Part shown: positions 50,801 to 51,057 of the stretch, one piece after another
Numbering within the stretch: the stretch's first letter is position 1
How the letters are laid out: each line of letters opens with the position of its first letter
From: JAYZDB01 sp036338025
Lineage (GTDB): Bacteria; Planctomycetota; UBA1135; UBA2386
Assembly: GCA_036338025.1 (NCBI GenBank)
Contig: JAYZDB010000034.1
Span: 1 to 51,057 of the forward strand
Length of the DNA stretch: 51,057 bases
Reading direction: 5' to 3'
Position numbers and translations under genes: made by a program
The notes under the pieces: generated by a model
The model's input: the letters and a program-made list of their open reading frames with translations, nothing else
Databases searched by the model: none
What the model was told of the DNA's origin: nothing

Positions 50801-51057
50801 CCGAGAACACTTCCGAATTGAGCAAGCACTGGCAACTCGACCCCGGGATGACGTTCCTCAACCACGGGTCCTTCGGAGCCTGCCCAACCGTACTGCTTGA
50901 GAAGCAACGGGCAATACAGGATCGCCTCGAACGCGAGCCGGTGGCGTTCTTCATGCGCGAGTTCGAGGGGCTGATGGACGAGGCCCGCGACGCCCTCGGG
51001 AAGTTCCTCAACGCCGATAGCGCCGACCTTGCCCTGATCCCCAACGCCACCGCTGGC
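50797..51057 (+). CDS. Class V aminotransferase / isopenicillin-N-epimerase-like protein (partial, N terminus)
   Basis: 87 codons from the ATG at 50797 to the end of the window. The sequence HWQLDPGMTFLNHGSFGACP, then REPVAFFMREFEGLMDEAR and LALIPNATAG, is the standard opening of the isopenicillin N epimerase-like group of PLP-dependent class V aminotransferases: substrate loop LNHGSFG and the N-A-T before the cofactor helix. The catalytic Lys lies beyond the window. It was probably co-expressed with the DUF72 gene that overlaps it. Confidence 0.85.
   Translation, partial: MTENTSELSKHWQLDPGMTFLNHGSFGACPTVLLEKQRAIQDRLEREPVAFFMREFEGLMDEARDALGKFLNADSADLALIPNATAG

Noticed and set aside
1..51057. 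CRISPR array, tRNA/rRNA genes, insertion sequences or prophage
   Set aside because: No regular direct repeats with spacers, no tRNA-like cloverleaf with a GTTCGA arm, and no transposase, integrase or phage structural gene were seen.

Overview
The window looks like about 51 kb of a GC-rich planctomycete-type chromosome. The evidence is gene content, not a marker gene. It holds multi-haem c-type cytochromes with PA14 and HEAT/TPR parts, secreted PQQ-type beta-propellers with EF-hands, a CotH protein, a sulfatase-family protein, Tat-exported Gfo/Idh/MocA and hydroxypyruvate-isomerase-like proteins, a SUMF1-domain lipoprotein and many large secreted proteins of unknown role. Most starts lack a strong Shine-Dalgarno site. 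I see no tRNA, rRNA, CRISPR array, insertion sequence or prophage.

Layout. 1-4629 (+): the end of a zinc-type alcohol dehydrogenase, then a five-haem cytochrome/PA14 protein that overlaps a glucose/sorbosone-dehydrogenase-like propeller. 4631-8461 (-): a giant secreted RG-rich carboxypeptidase-regulatory-repeat protein. 8954-10219 (+): a Cys-rich exported protein with a clear terminator. 10308-13237 (-): a DUF3810 membrane metalloprotease-like gene coupled to a CotH gene that carries one in-frame TAG. 13394-18879 (-): a four-gene oxidative demethylation-type operon (Rieske oxygenase, GcvT/DmdA-like protein, two PYROXD2-like flavoproteins). 18966-29977: isomerase, propeller, DUF547, COG3014/LpoB-like lipoproteins, eight-haem cytochrome and a degenerate sulfatase. 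30060-34786 (-): a ribose-family ABC importer with aroE as last gene. 35040-38727: a NuoF-like protein, tatD, a small unknown gene and metF. 38972-40905 (-): two tandem thioredoxin-like paralogues. 41173-43670 (+): an RNA methyltransferase and two lipoproteins. 43780-50473 (-): a run with radical SAM, apaG, two glycosyltransferases, a SUMF1 protein and a Gfo/Idh/MocA protein. 50618-51057 (+): an internally deleted DUF72 remnant that overlaps the start of a class V aminotransferase.

The most striking observation is at 40666-40668 on the minus strand. The thioredoxin-like gene 39946-40905 has an in-frame TGA exactly where the first cysteine of its CPPC motif should be. Fifteen bases after it lies a hairpin with a GGUC-containing apical loop, like bacterial SECIS elements. 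This is a strong candidate selenoprotein (UPPC). Its downstream neighbour is a paralogue in which both active-site cysteines have become serine (SPAS) and which has no such hairpin.

Other observations worth checking are the uncharacterised Rieske/GcvT/PYROXD2 operon, a sulfatase-family protein without its formylglycine cysteine, a sugar permease with an inserted extracytoplasmic domain, the amber codon in CotH, and the DUF72 gene apparently collapsed between two short repeats. Function assignments rest on motifs recognised by eye; no database search was run.
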